From positions 62,001-126,000 of the forward strand of contig NZ_JASJAV010000010.1 of assembly GCF_030066895.1 (NCBI RefSeq): a stretch of 64,000 nt of DNA, written 5' to 3'. Below are positions 43,429 to 54,888 of this stretch, in pieces. The DNA comes from Breoghania sp. GTDB taxonomy: Bacteria; Pseudomonadota; Alphaproteobacteria; Rhizobiales; Stappiaceae. Every line of letters begins with the position of its first letter. The stretch's first letter is position 1. The position numbers and the translations under genes are program-made. A model generated the notes under the pieces. The model did not search any database and had not been told where the DNA came from. It saw only the letters and a list, made by a program, of their open reading frames with translations.

Positions 43429-43690
43429 AGATTGCAAAGCCAAAATTAGAGAGTATGTGCTATTATAAATGACGCAGCGGGGCAGGGCGGTTTTCGAGTT
43501 TGTCCCGGGCGTTGCGGCGCTTGCGGGGTCGGAAACGGACGGTGTGAATAACGGTTGCGAGCGGTTCCCCGTGTCATTCGTTTCTGGCGCAATGGTTTTC
43601 GGCGCGGTATTTCTTTCAGCGAATCCGGGCGCGCTTGGCGCCGCGAGTGAAACCGCGCAGGATCTTGGGAGGATCGAAAGGACGGGTGTA

Positions 43691-44155
43691 ATGCAGTTTG
43701 GCAAGGGCAAGGCGCGCCCAGTCGCGGAGCTTTCCGGCTCGGAACTTATTGACGAAGAGGCGCATCGCGCCGGGTTTTGCAAGGTTCGCGCGGCACGTCG
43801 CACTGAACTGGCGGAAGACTATATCGAGCTGATCGACGACCTGATAACCCATCAGGGAGAGGCGCGGCAGGTCGATATCGCAGCCCGTCTCGGCGTCACC
43901 CAGCCCACCGTTGCCAAGATGTTGCGCCGCCTTGCGGAAGACGATCTGGTCGAAAATCGGCGCTATCGCGGCGTGTTTCTGACCGAAGCTGGCCGCACCA
44001 TGGCCGGAGAAACCCGCCGCCGCCATGCCGTCGTGGAACGTTTCCTCCTTGCGCTGGGCGTCAGCCCTGACACCGCCCGTCAAGATGCCGAGGGTATCGA
44101 GCATCACGTCTCCGCCGAAACGCTGACCGCCATGCGCTGCTTCACCGACAAGTAG
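43691..44155 (+). CDS. mntR: DtxR/MntR-family manganese transport regulator
   Basis: [61 protein letters not shown]...[15 protein letters not shown]. Confidence 0.9.
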   Translation: MQFGKGKARPVAELSGSELIDEEAHRAGFCKVRAARRTELAEDYIELIDDLITHQGEARQVDIAARLGVTQPTVAKMLRRLAEDDLVENRRYRGVFLTEAGRTMAGETRRRHAVVERFLLALGVSPDTARQDAEGIEHHVSAETLTAMRCFTDK

Positions 44156-44369
44156 GTGAACCCATTTTCAGGTGGCGCGCTCGCATTCCTGCTCCAGGTA
44201 AAATGTTGGGGGTGACAATTGGCGCAAGGCGGCGTCACAACGTGAACGTGCAGCCCCCCGATTGACCCGACGCCGCGTACGGTTACGTTACCCTGTGAGG
44301 GTGTGGCCACATCCTGGACAAGTCTGCCGTGTTCACGCGCGTGCAATGAGAAAAATGGGGTATCCGCCT

Positions 44370-45539
44370 ATGGCAGAAGTCACCAAGGAAGCCGTTCTTG
44401 ACCGGCTTTCCAAGGTAAAGGGGCCGGATCTGGAGGGAGATATCGTCTCTCTCGGTCTGGTCTCCGATATATTCATCTCCGACGGTCGTATCATCTTTTC
44501 CATCACGGTTCCCGCCGAACGGGCGGAGGAACTGGAGTCCTTGCGTCAGGCGGCGGAGAGAGTCGTTTCCGATATGCCGGGGGCGGGCAAGGTCATGGTC
44601 GCGCTGACGGCGGAGAAGAAACCGGGAAGCCCGTCGCCGCAGCCCGCAAGGCCTGCCCCGCAGCCAGCTCCCCCCAAGGCGGCATCCGCGCCGAGCGGTG
44701 CCGCGCCTCAGGAAAAGGCCGAAAAAAAGCCCGGCATCCCGGGCATCAAGGCGATCATTGCGGTCGCCTCGGGCAAGGGCGGCGTCGGCAAGTCCACCAC
44801 CGCGATCAATCTGGCGCTGGCGCTGAAGATCAACGGCCTGAAGGTCGGCGTGCTCGATGCCGATATCTACGGCCCCTCCATGCCGCACCTTCTCCATGTC
44901 TCCGGCCGTCCCGAACCAGTCGAGGGCCGCATTCTTAAGCCACTTGAAGGCTACGGGATGAAGGTGATGTCGATCGGCTTCCTCGTGGAAGAGGATACCC
45001 CGATGATCTGGCGTGGGCCGATGGTCATGTCCGCGCTGACCCAGATGCTGCGTGAGGTCGCCTGGGGCGAGCTTGACGTGCTGGTGGTCGACATGCCGCC
45101 GGGAACGGGCGATGCGCAGCTCACCATGGCCCAGCAGGTGCCACTGGCCGGTGCGGTCATCGTGTCGACGCCGCAGGATCTGGCGCTGATCGATGCGCGC
45201 AAGGGCCTCAACATGTTCCGCCGCGTGGACGTGCCGGTGCTCGGCATCGTGGAGAACATGAGCTATTTCCTCTGCCCCCATTGCGGCGAGCGGTCCGACA
45301 TTTTCGGCCACGGCGGCGCGAAGGCGGAAGCCGAAAAGCTCGGCGTTTCCTTCCTCGGCGAAATCCCGCTGCACATGGATATTCGCGAGAAGTCGGATGC
45401 CGGTACGCCGGTCGTCGTCTCTGATCCCGACAGCCTTCATTCGCAGCTTTATCGCAACGTGGCCTCCAAGGTCTGGGCCGAGGTGGAGCGCAACCGCGCC
45501 GATACCGAGCAGGCGGCCCCGGCAATCGTGTTCGAATAA
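44370..45539 (+). CDS. Mrp/NBP35 family Fe-S carrier ATPase (ApbC)
   Basis: IAVASGKGGVGKSTTAINLALALKINGLKVGVLDADIYGPSMPHLL... Confidence 0.92.
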   Translation: MAEVTKEAVLDRLSKVKGPDLEGDIVSLGLVSDIFISDGRIIFSITVPAERAEELESLRQAAERVVSDMPGAGKVMVALTAEKKPGSPSPQPARPAPQPAPPKAASAPSGAAPQEKAEKKPGIPGIKAIIAVASGKGGVGKSTTAINLALALKINGLKVGVLDADIYGPSMPHLLHVSGRPEPVEGRILKPLEGYGMKVMSIGFLVEEDTPMIWRGPMVMSALTQMLREVAWGELDVLVVDMPPGTGDAQLTMAQQVPLAGAVIVSTPQDLALIDARKGLNMFRRVDVPVLGIVENMSYFLCPHCGERSDIFGHGGAKAEAEKLGVSFLGEIPLHMDIREKSDAGTPVVVSDPDSLHSQLYRNVASKVWAEVERNRADTEQAAPAIVFE

Positions 45540-45876
45540 CACCGTTGCCATCGACGGATTGAACGGGGCGCGGGTCTCCCGGTCCGCGCGCTTTTTCGTG
45601 TCCGAATCGCCCTGAGGGCATTGTCCGGGGTTCGCGGTTTTCCGAATTTTTTCCTTGGTAAATTTCGTGCGCGGCAGGGCGCATGGCGGTGCGGGGGCTT
45701 CACGTCCTGCAGAGCGTGTCGTTTTCCTCTTTTCCCTCCCCGGAAACGACTTTCCGTGTCACGAAATTTAGCCTCGAACATACCTCGTAATTTCTCTTAA
45801 GTAGCTATATTAAATATTTTTTTCAGTTTCTCCGGTATAGCTCTCGCGCCTAAAATTCGGGTCGGGAGAAACGAAC

Positions 45877-46521
45877 ATGACAGCCAATGCCGTGCGTACG
45901 CGTCCAGATGCGACAGCTCTTGCCGTGAGCGAGGAGGATCTGCTGCGGGCGCGCTTCTACGAGCTCATGGCGCACCTGCTGGCAACGCCTCCCGATGCGA
46001 ACATGCTCGCCGATCTCGTCCGGTTGGAGGGCGACGACAGCGAACTGGGCCTGCCTCTCGGAGAACTGGCCGTGGCGGCGGCCCATGCCGTGCCGCAGGA
46101 TGTCTCCTCCGAATTCCATGATCTCTTCATCGGCCTGGGGCGCGGCGAGCTGCTGCCCTACGCCTCCTACTATCTGGCCGGCTTTTTGAACGAGAAGCCG
46201 CTGGCCCGTCTGCGGGCCCGGATGCGCGCGCTCGGTATCGAACGCGACCCGACCGTCAGCGAGCGGGAGGATCATATGGCCGCGATCCTCGACATGATGG
46301 CCGGACTGATCGTCGGCCGGTTTGGACCTCCAGCCGATCTCGTCGCCCAGAAGGACTTCTTCGAGGCGCATCTGGGCGATTGGGGGCCTTACTTTTTCCG
46401 CGATCTCGAAAAGGCGGAGACGGCCCGTCTCTACCGCCCGTTCGGCAGGCTCGGGCGCGTGTTCCTAGGCGTCGAGGTCGCGGTTTTCGCAATGATCGAG
46501 CAGCATGAAAGCGGGCGGTGA
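45877..46521 (+). CDS. TorD/DmsD-family molybdoenzyme chaperone
   Basis: LLRARFYELMAHLLATPPDANMLADLVRL...EFHDLFIGLGRGELLPYASYYLAGFLNEKPLARLR... Confidence 0.85.
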   Translation: MTANAVRTRPDATALAVSEEDLLRARFYELMAHLLATPPDANMLADLVRLEGDDSELGLPLGELAVAAAHAVPQDVSSEFHDLFIGLGRGELLPYASYYLAGFLNEKPLARLRARMRALGIERDPTVSEREDHMAAILDMMAGLIVGRFGPPADLVAQKDFFEAHLGDWGPYFFRDLEKAETARLYRPFGRLGRVFLGVEVAVFAMIEQHESGR

Positions 46522-46552
46522 GCCGCCCGAATTCAGTGAGCAGGAGGACGTG

Positions 46553-46785
46553 ATGTCCCGACAGGAAGATGGATCCGGCAAGCGGAACAAGGGGGCGGCG
46601 GCGACCGATCGGCGAGCTTCCTGAAGCTGGCGAGCCTCGGCACGCTGGCGGGCGGTGCTGCCGCCATCACCGGCACCGAGGCTTCGGCTGAAGAAGCGGT
46701 GGAGGAGGGGCGTTCCCGGCGGATACCGGCTGACCGAACATGTGCGCCGCGCCTACGAGACCGCGCGCTTTCGAGGCTTGTCGCA
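46553..46785 (+). pseudogene. Formate dehydrogenase region Tat-signal small protein, frameshifted
   Basis: MSRQEDGSGKRNKGAAATDRR (fs) SFLKLASLGTLAGGAAAITGTEASAEEAVEE (fs) GYRLTEHVRRAYETARF. Confidence 0.75.
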
Positions 46786-46861
46786 ACAGGCGTTCCGCCT
46801 GCGGTCCGCGCGCCATTCGCGCCTGACCGGGATTGCGACGGAATTTGAGGGAGAACGAGCG

Positions 46862-49717
46862 ATGCTCAGGAAAAAGACGAACGGCACGGCCTACCGCGCG
46901 CCCCTTTCATCGGTGCTGCGCGAGGTGGCAGGCTCCGCCATCGATCGGCGCAGCTTTCTCAAGCGCTCCGGCTTGACGATCGGCGGCATCGCCGCGTTCT
47001 CCGGCCTGTCCAGCGGCATGGTGAGGAAGGCGAGTGCCGCGGAAAACGCCAAGACGTCGACGAGCGACGTCGTCATCCGCAAGTCCGTCTGTACCCACTG
47101 CTCGGTCGGCTGCACCGTTCTGGTGGAAGTGCAGGACGGCGTCTGGATCGGACTGGAGCCTGGCTTCGACAGTCCCTTCAATCTCGGCTCGCACTGCGCC
47201 AAAGGCGCCTCGGTGCGCGAGCATGCGCACGGCGAGCGGCGGCTGAAATAGACGACCAAGCTCGTCAACGGCAAATGGGAGCGCGTCTCCTGGGAGCAGG
47301 CGATCAACGAGGTCGGCGACAAGCTTCTGGAAATTCGCGAGAAATCCGGCCCCGACAGCGTCTACGGGCTGGGGTCGGCCAAGCACAAAAACGAACAGGC
47401 CTATCTCGTCCGCAAGTTCGCTGCCTTCTGGGGAACCAACAACGTGGACCATCAGGCCCGTATCTGCCATTCAACCACGATCGCCGGTGTCGCCAACACC
47501 TGGGGCTATGGCGCGATGACGAATTCCTACAATGACATCCACAAGTCGCGCGCCATCTTCCTCATTGGCGGCAACCCGGTCGAGGCCCATCCCGTTTCCC
47601 TAATGCACCTTCTGAAGTGCAAGGAACAGAACAACGCCCCATTGATCGTCTGCGACCCGCGCTTCACACGCACGGCTGCGCACGCCACCGAATATGTCCG
47701 CTTCCGCCCCGGCTCCGACGTTGCGCTGGTCTGGGGCATTCTCTGGCACATTTTCGAAAACGGCTGGGAAGACAAGGACTTCATCCGTCGGCGTGTGTGG
47801 GGCATGGACGAGGTGAAGCAGGAAATCGCCAAGTGGACGCCGGAAGAGACCGAGCGTGTCAACGGCGTTCCCGGCTCCCAGCTCCGGCGCGTCGCCCATA
47901 CGCTTGCCAACAACCGGTCCGGCACCGTGATTTGGTGCATGGGCGGCACCCAGCACACTAACGGCAACAACAACATTCGCGCCTACTGCATCTTGCAGCT
48001 GGCGCTGGGCAACATGGGGCAGGCGGGCGGTGGCACCAACATCTTCCGTGGCCACGACGACGTGCAGGGCGCGACCGATCTGGGCGTCCTGGTCGATACG
48101 TTGCCCAGCTATTATGGACTGTCGGATGGCGCCTGGAAGCACTGGGCGCGGGTCTGGGACGTCGACTACGACTATCTCTATGGCCGCTTTTTTGCCAAGA
48201 TTGGCGAGAAGGATGCCGACGGCAAGGGAACCTCCATGATCAACGAGAAGGGCATGCCGGTTTTGCGCTGGTTCGACGGCGTGCTGGAAGCGAAGGAGGA
48301 TCTGGAGCAGCCCGACACCGTCAACGGCATGGTCTTCTGGGGGCATGCGCCCAATTCCTAGATGCGCCTTCCAGACATGAAGAAGGCGATGGAAAAGCTC
48401 GACATCATGGTGGTGATCGATCCGCATCCGTCGTTCTGTCGGACCGGACCGACGGCGTCTACCTGCTTCCCGCCTCCACCCAGTTCGAAACCCACGGCTC
48501 GGTGACGGCGCCGAACCGCTCGCTGCAATGGCGACGAGCCGCTGATCGAGGACGTGACCCGCGAATTCAACCGCGGCATGTGGACCATCGGCTATACCGG
48601 CCAGTCGCCGGAGCGGCTGAAGCTGCACATGGAAAACCAGTACACCTTCGACCGCACGACGTTGCGGGCCAACGGCGGACCGTGCGATGGCGATTTCTAC
48701 GGTCTGCCGTGGCCGTCCTGGGGTACGGCGGAGATGGGTCATCCCGGCACGGCCAATCTCTACGATACCTCCATGCCAGTAACCGAAGGCGGCCTGTGCT
48801 TCCGCGCCCGTTTCGGCGTGGAGCGCAGCGGCGACAATCTGCTGGCCGAGGATTCCTGGCCGGTCGGCTCGGAGATCGAGGACGGCTATCCCGAATTCAC
48901 CATGTCCATGCTGACCAAGCTCGGCTGGGATACGGATCTGACGCCTTATGAGCGCGGCATCATCGAATGGGTTGCCAGTCTGCGGGACGTCCGTCCGGAT
49001 GACGGCGCCACGTCCCAGGCGCTCGAGCGTGCTGCCGACTACAACGATCGTGTCGGCGGAGTGAACTGGAAGACGGATCTGTCCGGCGGTATTCAGCGCG
49101 TTGCGATCAAGCACGGCTGCGCGCCCTTCGGCAACGCCAAGGCGCGTGCGGTGGTGTGGACCTTCCCCGATCCGGTGCCGCTCCACCGCGAGCCACTCTA
49201 CACCGTGCGCCGCGACCTTCTCGACAAGTACGCGACCTACGACGACAAGACCTTCTGGCGCGTGCCGACGCTCTACAAGTCCATTCAGGAGAAGGACTAT
49301 TCCAAGAACTTCCCGATCATCCTGACTTCGGGCCGTCTGGTGGAATACGAGGGCGGTGGCGACGAGACCCGCTCTAACCCCTGGCTGGCGGAACTGCAGC
49401 AGAACATGTTCTGCGAGATCAATCCGCATGACGCCCACAATCTCGGCATCCGCGACGGCGAGATGATCTGGGTGCACGGGCCGGAGGGCGGCAAGGTCAT
49501 GGCCATGCTGACGGAACGCGTCGGCCGAGGCGTCGCCTTCATGCCGTTCCACTTCGGCGGCTGGTACTAGGGCAAGGACCTCAGATCCAAATATCCGACC
49601 GGCGCCGATCCGTATGTCCTGGGCGAGTCCACCAACACAGCCCAGACCTACGGCTACGACTCCGTCACCCAGATGCAGGAAACCAAGGCCACGCTCTGCC
49701 GTATCGAGCGCGCCTGA
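46862..49717 (+). pseudogene. Formate dehydrogenase alpha subunit (Mo/W-bis-MGD), three in-frame TAGs plus frameshift
   Basis: VCTHCSVGCTVLVEVQDG...DHQARICHSTTIAGVANTWGYGAMTNSYNDI...; TAG 47249-47251, 48359-48361 (HAPNS*), 49568-49570 (GGWY*GKDL); frameshifts around 48430-48540. Confidence 0.92.
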
Positions 49718-49731
49718 GGAGGAGCGAACCC

Positions 49732-50331
49732 ATGGCACGGATGAAATTCCTGTATGACGCCGAACGCTGCATCGAGTGCAATACCTGCGTCACCGCCTGC
49801 AAGAACGAGAACGAGGTCCCCTGGGGCATTAACCGCCGCCGCGTGGTGACGATTCAGGACGGTCAGCCGGGCGAGCGGTCGATCTCTGTCGCCTGCATGC
49901 ACTGTTCGGATGCGTCCTGCATGGCGGTCTATCCGGTCGTCTGCTTTTATCACACCGAGGAAGGCGTGGTGCTGCACTCCAAGGATCTGTGCATCGGCTG
50001 CGGCTACTGCTTCTACGCCTGTCTCTTCGGCATGCCGCAATATCCCAGAGCCGGAAACTTCGGTTCGCGCGGCAAGATGGACAAGTGCACCTTCTGCGGT
50101 GGCGGGCTGGAAGAAGACAATTCGGCCGCCGAATTCCAGAAATACGGCTGCAACTGGTTGGCGGATGGAAAGCTGCCGCTGTGCGCGCAGATGTGTTCCA
50201 CGAGGGCGCTTTTGGCCGGCGACGGCGACGTGGTGTCGGCAATATACCGCGAGCGCGTGGTCACCCGCGGCTTCGGATCGGGCGCCTAGGGCTGGGGCAC
50301 CGCCTACGAGAAGAAGGCGGGGCCGCTCTGA
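49732..50331 (+). pseudogene. Formate dehydrogenase beta (Fe-S) subunit, TAG near C-terminus and altered cluster motifs
   Basis: FLYDAERCIECNTCVTACKNENEVPWG...CMHCSDASCMAVYPVVCF...CIGCGYCFYACLFGMPQYP...; TAG 50287-50289 (SGA*GWGTAYEKKAGPL). Confidence 0.9.
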
Positions 50332-50342
50332 GACGGAGCCGA

Positions 50343-50570
50343 GTGAAGCCACGACAATCGAGAGGTGAGACGGTGCCGCCTGCTTTGACGACTGTCTTGA
50401 AGATAGCGGCGCTCGCGGCGATGGCTGCCGGGCTCGCCTCCTGTCGCGACCATGAACAGGGCCGTCCGCTCCACTACGAGCAGGGCACCTACGGCGGCAA
50501 GGCGGACACGCCGCTTACCGAGGAACAGCAGCGCGCGCTGAGATTGCGCGGACGCATGCAGGGTATGTGA
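50343..50570 (+). CDS. Small lipoprotein between fdhB and fdhC
   Basis: GTG start, ...LKIAALAAMAAGLASCRDHEQGRPLHYEQGTYGG... Confidence 0.5.
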   Translation: MKPRQSRGETVPPALTTVLKIAALAAMAAGLASCRDHEQGRPLHYEQGTYGGKADTPLTEEQQRALRLRGRMQGM

Positions 50571-51865
50571 ACGCCAGTCGCCGCGCGCGGACGCGATCGT
50601 GGAGATCGGGAGGGGTACGGTTGATCCATCGGATTTGGAATGCATACCGCCGCATCGGCGCGAAGTCCGGATCGGGCAGGGCTGAGGGCTCCGGCCGGGC
50701 GCTGAAGCACCTCGCCGCGCTTTGCGTCGTGGTGCTGCTGGCCGGGTTCGTCGGTGCTGTATTCGCGGTCGATCCTGTCGCCGGCCAGAGTTCCATCCGT
50801 CCTCCGGTATCGGCAACCTTGCCCAGTTATCCTGGCTCTCCGAGTTCGATCGAGACCCATCCCGACCTGCGCCGGAACCCGACGCAGGGCCATGTGCCGG
50901 GCGGGGTTCTGGGCACGTCTTCGGATGCGGATCTGTGGCGGAAGATGCGCAGCGGCGTGTCGGGAACGGTCTCCATTCCGGACAAGAAGGCGGTGATCGT
51001 GATCCAGTCCGAGGGCGACAACTGGCGCGCCTTCAGGAACGGCCCGCTATCGACCTACGGCGCCTGAGCGATCTTCGGCACGTTGATCCTGCTGGTGGCG
51101 TTCTATGTCTTGCGCGGCCGCGTCATGATCGAGAAGGGCCCCGCTGGCGTCACGACCACCCGCTTCACCTGGATCGAACGCTCCGGCCATTGGCTGATCG
51201 CCGTTTCCTTCGTCATGCTCGGCACTACCGGCCTCAACATACTGTACGGGCGCTACGTGCTGAAACCGCTGATCGGCGCCGATGCCTTCGCCGCGATGAC
51301 TTATTACGGCAAGTACCTGGACCATTTCCTGTTCTTCGCCTTCATGGCGGGGCTCGTCATGATCTTCGTGATGTGGGTCTCCCACAACATTCCGAGCCGC
51401 ATCGACATCGCCTGGATCATGAAGGCGGGCGCGCTGTTTTCGAAGAACGTTCATTCGGACTCGCGCAAGTTCAACGCGGGCCAGAAGATCGTTTTCTGGG
51501 CCGTGATTGCGGGCGGGATCTCGGTCTCGGTGTCCGGCTGGTCGCTGCTGTTTCTCTTCACGATCCATTTCTTTTCCGGCACCTTCGAGATCGTGAACGC
51601 CGTTCTCGGCACGCAATTGCCGACCGATCTCGCCCCCATCCACGAACAGCAGCTCGCGCAAGGCTGGCACGCCATCATGGCACTGGGGCTGACTTGCATG
51701 GTGCTGACCCATATCTATATCGGCTCAGTCGGCATGGAGGGTGCGTTCGATGCCATGGGCTCCGGCGAGGTCGACCTGAACTGGGCCAAGGAGCATCACA
51801 ATCTGTGGGTGGAAGAGGTTCAGGCGCGCGAGGTGGAAAGCGGCGCGGGCCAACCCACCGAATGA
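50567..51865 (+). pseudogene. Formate dehydrogenase gamma subunit (cytochrome b556), in-frame TGA
   Basis: ...GPLSTYGA*AIFGTLILLVAFYVLRGRVMIEKGPAGVTTTRFTWIERSGHWLIAVSFVMLGTTGLNILYGR...; TGA 51065-51067, where Trp is expected. Confidence 0.9.
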
Positions 51866-51904
51866 TGGAGCCGACCATGCCGAGGCCAGTGACGGGGAGA
51901 TTGA

Positions 51905-52069
51905 ATGAAGGCGTTTCTGACGGGTGTCGCACTGTGTGCCGTCTTTGCCGTCGGGGTTTGGCTGATCCTTGACGTGATGCCCGATTTCTCGTCTGCCGCC
52001 ATCTACCGCACCGATCCGGAAAGCGTCCGTCTCGACCCGGGTATGGGCCAGCGCCACGGCGACCATTAG
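51905..52069 (+). CDS. 54-aa single-TM peptide downstream of fdhC
   Basis: MKAFLTGVALCAVFAVGVWLILDVMPDFSSAAIYRTDPESVRLDPGMGQRHGDH. Confidence 0.5.
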   Translation: MKAFLTGVALCAVFAVGVWLILDVMPDFSSAAIYRTDPESVRLDPGMGQRHGDH

Positions 52070-52362
52070 CGCATCGCAATCGGTATTTTTGAATGTTTTA
52101 CTATTTTTCTCGAATATCCCTCGAATTCGATTTGAAAATGTCGAACATTCAAATGCGCGCGCGGTTTTGCTGCAACGATGCGCTTCGGGGATAAGTGCTC
52201 CGGCCTCATTTTTCGCCGCCCCGACTTATCCCCGCCTCCGATCTCCGACAGACGGTCGGCGTTGAATCGGATCCTGAGGGACTTGAATCAGAACCTGAAG
52301 TTCCTGACTCTCTTCTTCAGCCGATGGACGCAAGGGATTTTGCGCATGAGAGAATTCCCGAC

Positions 52363-53166
52363 ATGACATTTCCCAGTCCCGCTCTGCCGCCCCTCCTGAC
52401 CGGCCATCCGGGAACCTCGTCGCGGCGTTCGTTCGACGAGGCATGTCTGGGGGCGGTGTCCGGTCGGTTCGAGGCCGGCGATCTGGTCTGGAAGGTCGGT
52501 GGAGGCCGCGTCGAGGCCGCTCTGGTGCTGGAGTCGAGGGTGAAACCGCGCCGGGCGCGCGAGATGCTGTTCGTCGCGACCGTTGCGGCGGGCGATGCGA
52601 TCGGCGCGCTGATTTCGCCGGAAGTCGCGATCACCTGGGACTGGCCCGCCACCCTGCACGCCAATGACGGGGCGACCGGTCATCTCGCGCTGGAGGTTTC
52701 CCGGGAGGTCGACGAACTCGGTGCGCCGAACTGGCTGACGATCGGACTGAGCCTGGCGCTGCGCCCTGCGCCGAACGTGACGGATTCGAGCCTCGATCCC
52801 GGCCATGATCCCTGGCGCACTACGCTTTATGACGAAGGTTGCGGCGCGATCCCGTCGGATGCCGTGATCAGCGCTTGGGCGCGATATCTGCTGACCTGGA
52901 TCGACACCTGGCAGCAGGACGGCTTCGCTCCTGTCCGCGCCGCCTGGGAGTTCCGTGTCCGCGCCCGCGGCGAGGAGGTGGCGGTGTTGCGCAAGGGAGA
53001 GGGCCATCGCGGCCGCCTCATCGGACTTGACGATCATGGCGGCCTCGTTCTGGAGGGAGCCGAGGGCACCGTGGTGCTGGAGCCGCAGAACCTGGAAAGA
53101 GGCGATCCGGGCCCGGTTGGAGACAATGAGCCGGGCCCGGATCGCGGTCGGACCGTCAGGCCTTGA
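52363..53166 (+). CDS. Biotin/lipoate-protein-ligase-like protein with DUF4444-like C-terminus
   Basis: GDLVWKVGGGRVEAALVLE...ISPEVAITWDWPATLHANDGATGHLALEVS... Confidence 0.7.
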   Translation: MTFPSPALPPLLTGHPGTSSRRSFDEACLGAVSGRFEAGDLVWKVGGGRVEAALVLESRVKPRRAREMLFVATVAAGDAIGALISPEVAITWDWPATLHANDGATGHLALEVSREVDELGAPNWLTIGLSLALRPAPNVTDSSLDPGHDPWRTTLYDEGCGAIPSDAVISAWARYLLTWIDTWQQDGFAPVRAAWEFRVRARGEEVAVLRKGEGHRGRLIGLDDHGGLVLEGAEGTVVLEPQNLERGDPGPVGDNEPGPDRGRTVRP

Positions 53167-54040
53167 GGGCCTTGGCGATCGTCTGTGCATAGGGCGTCGT
53201 GGGGGCGTCCGAGCAGGGTCGATAGGTCGTGGCTGTCATCGAAGAGGCCGCCCTTGGCCGCACCCACATCGGAATCCGCCAGCATGTCGGCCACGGGCTC
53301 CGGTAGACCGACGGAGACGAGCGCTGCGCGTTATTCGGCCTCCGGCAGGCTCTTGTAGGCGATCACCTTGCCCGACTGGCGGGCCGCTTCGGCCACGAAT
53401 TCCGACAACGTGAAGGGCTCGTCCCCCGCAAGCTCGAAGATCTTGCCCGACGGGACGCTCTTGTCCGCCAGAACCCGGGCTGCGGCCTCGGCATAGTCGG
53501 CACGCGGCACGGTGGTGAACTTGCCGTCTCCCGCCGCGCTCGCATAGACGCCGCTCTTGAGCGCGCCGGGCAGGGCGGCGGTGAGGTTTTTCGTGTACCA
53601 GCCGTTGCGCAGCAGCGCGTAGGCGAGACCGGAGGAGGCCAGCGCCTTTTCCGTCGTGTTGTGTTCGCCCGACAGGATTTTCAGAAGCCTCTTGTCGGTA
53701 TTCAGCAAGCTCGTATAGGCGATGAAGCCGACCCCGGCCTTCTTTGCCGCCGCGATCACGTTGAGATGCTGGCTCTCGCGCTGGCCGACCTGGTTGGAGG
53801 AGGAGACGAGCAGCAGCCGATCGATCTCGGCAAAGGCGGCTTCCAGCGTCTCCGGCTTGTCGTAATCTGCGATCCGCACCTCGACGCCGAGCGCCTTCAG
53901 ATCGGCCCCCTTCTCCGGGCTGCGAACGATGACCTCGACCTTGGCGGGCGACACGATCTTGATGAGAGCTTCAACGGCAAGGCGTCCGAGCTGTCCGCTG
54001 GCGCCGGTGACGAGATAGTAAGAAGTCTTGAAATGAGGTA
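53156..54040 (-). pseudogene. NAD(P)H:quinone oxidoreductase QorB-like / NmrA-family SDR, in-frame TAA and C-terminal frameshift
   Basis: YYLVTGASGQLGRLAVEAL...VEVIVRSPEKGADLKALGVEVRIADYDKPETLEAAFAEIDRLLLVSSS...; TAA 53331-53333. Confidence 0.8.
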
Positions 54041-54164
54041 TGGTCTAAAATACAGACCGATAGGGACGAGCGAAAGAAGGCACTTTTCAGGAACGAGGGA
54101 ACAGGCATGTGCCCTCTGGGCCGGATGGCCGGGAAATGCTTGGACCGGGGCAGAGGGAACTGCG

Positions 54165-54333
54165 GATGTCCATCCTTCGAGACGTCCGCTGGCGCGGGCT
54201 TTTCAGGATGACGTTATCGTGTTGTTATTGCGATGAAACCAGAAACGCACACAACGTCATCCCGAAGAGCCTTGCAATCCGACAACGTCATCCTGAGGAG
54301 CCGTCGCGAGATGGCGTCTCGAAGCATGGGCCT
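54165..54333. repeat. Palindromic intergenic repeat family A, copy 4 (extra internal partial copy)
   Basis: TCCATCCTTCGAGACG...AGGATGACGTTATCGTG...CAACGTCATCCCGAAGAGCC...CAACGTCATCCTGAGGAGCC...GTCTCGAAGCATGGGC. Confidence 0.8.
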
Positions 54334-54444
54334 CCGCACCGGGATGACGTCGGAGGGGGACTTTTCCGGTCGGCCGGCCCGTTCAGGTCGACCTTGCCGC
54401 TCCGCCACATTGAATAGGGGCGGCCCAGAACGGAGACGGATACG

Positions 54445-54888
54445 ATGAGCGCGAAAACTCCTGAGACCGCGCCTCAGGCAAATGAGACCGCACAGCAGGC
54501 GCTGGTGGCGCAGCTTGACGTCTGGGGTGCAGCGGGTGGCGGGCTTGAGCATTGTCCCGTGCGAAATGTGCTGAACCGCATCGGCGACAAGTGGTCGATG
54601 CTGATCCTGATGCGTCTTGCCAAGGCGTCGTCCCGCTTTTCCGCCCTCCATCGGCAGGTGCCGGACATTTCCAAGCGTATGCTGACCCTGACTCTTCGAA
54701 ATCTGGAGCACGACGGCCTGATCTCGCGCACCGTCTTTCCCACCACCCCGCCAAGCGTCGAATATGCGTTGAACCCCCTCGGCCGCTCCATTCTGGGGCC
54801 GCTCGACGCGTTGATCCGCTGGGCGGGCGACAGTTTCGACGAGATCCGCGAGAACCGGACGCGCTATGATGAGGCGGCCGAAGGCTGA
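54445..54888 (+). CDS. HxlR-family transcriptional regulator, divergent from the qorB-like gene
   Basis: [61 protein letters not shown]. Confidence 0.9.
   Translation: MSAKTPETAPQANETAQQALVAQLDVWGAAGGGLEHCPVRNVLNRIGDKWSMLILMRLAKASSRFSALHRQVPDISKRMLTLTLRNLEHDGLISRTVFPTTPPSVEYALNPLGRSILGPLDALIRWAGDSFDEIRENRTRYDEAAEG

Noticed and set aside
46862-49717. Selenocysteine or pyrrolysine recoding in fdhA
   Set aside because: The catalytic position reads as Cys (ARICHST) and the TAGs are not at a catalytic site. TGA/Sec is not involved, and no archaeal-type Pyl context is visible.
47600-49738. 712-aa minus-strand ORF opposite fdhA, and other long antisense ORFs (for example 20065-21393, 44283-45551, 7059-8438)
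   Set aside because: These lie exactly antisense to recognisable proteins and have low-complexity Arg/His/Gly-rich translations typical of GC-rich shadow frames.
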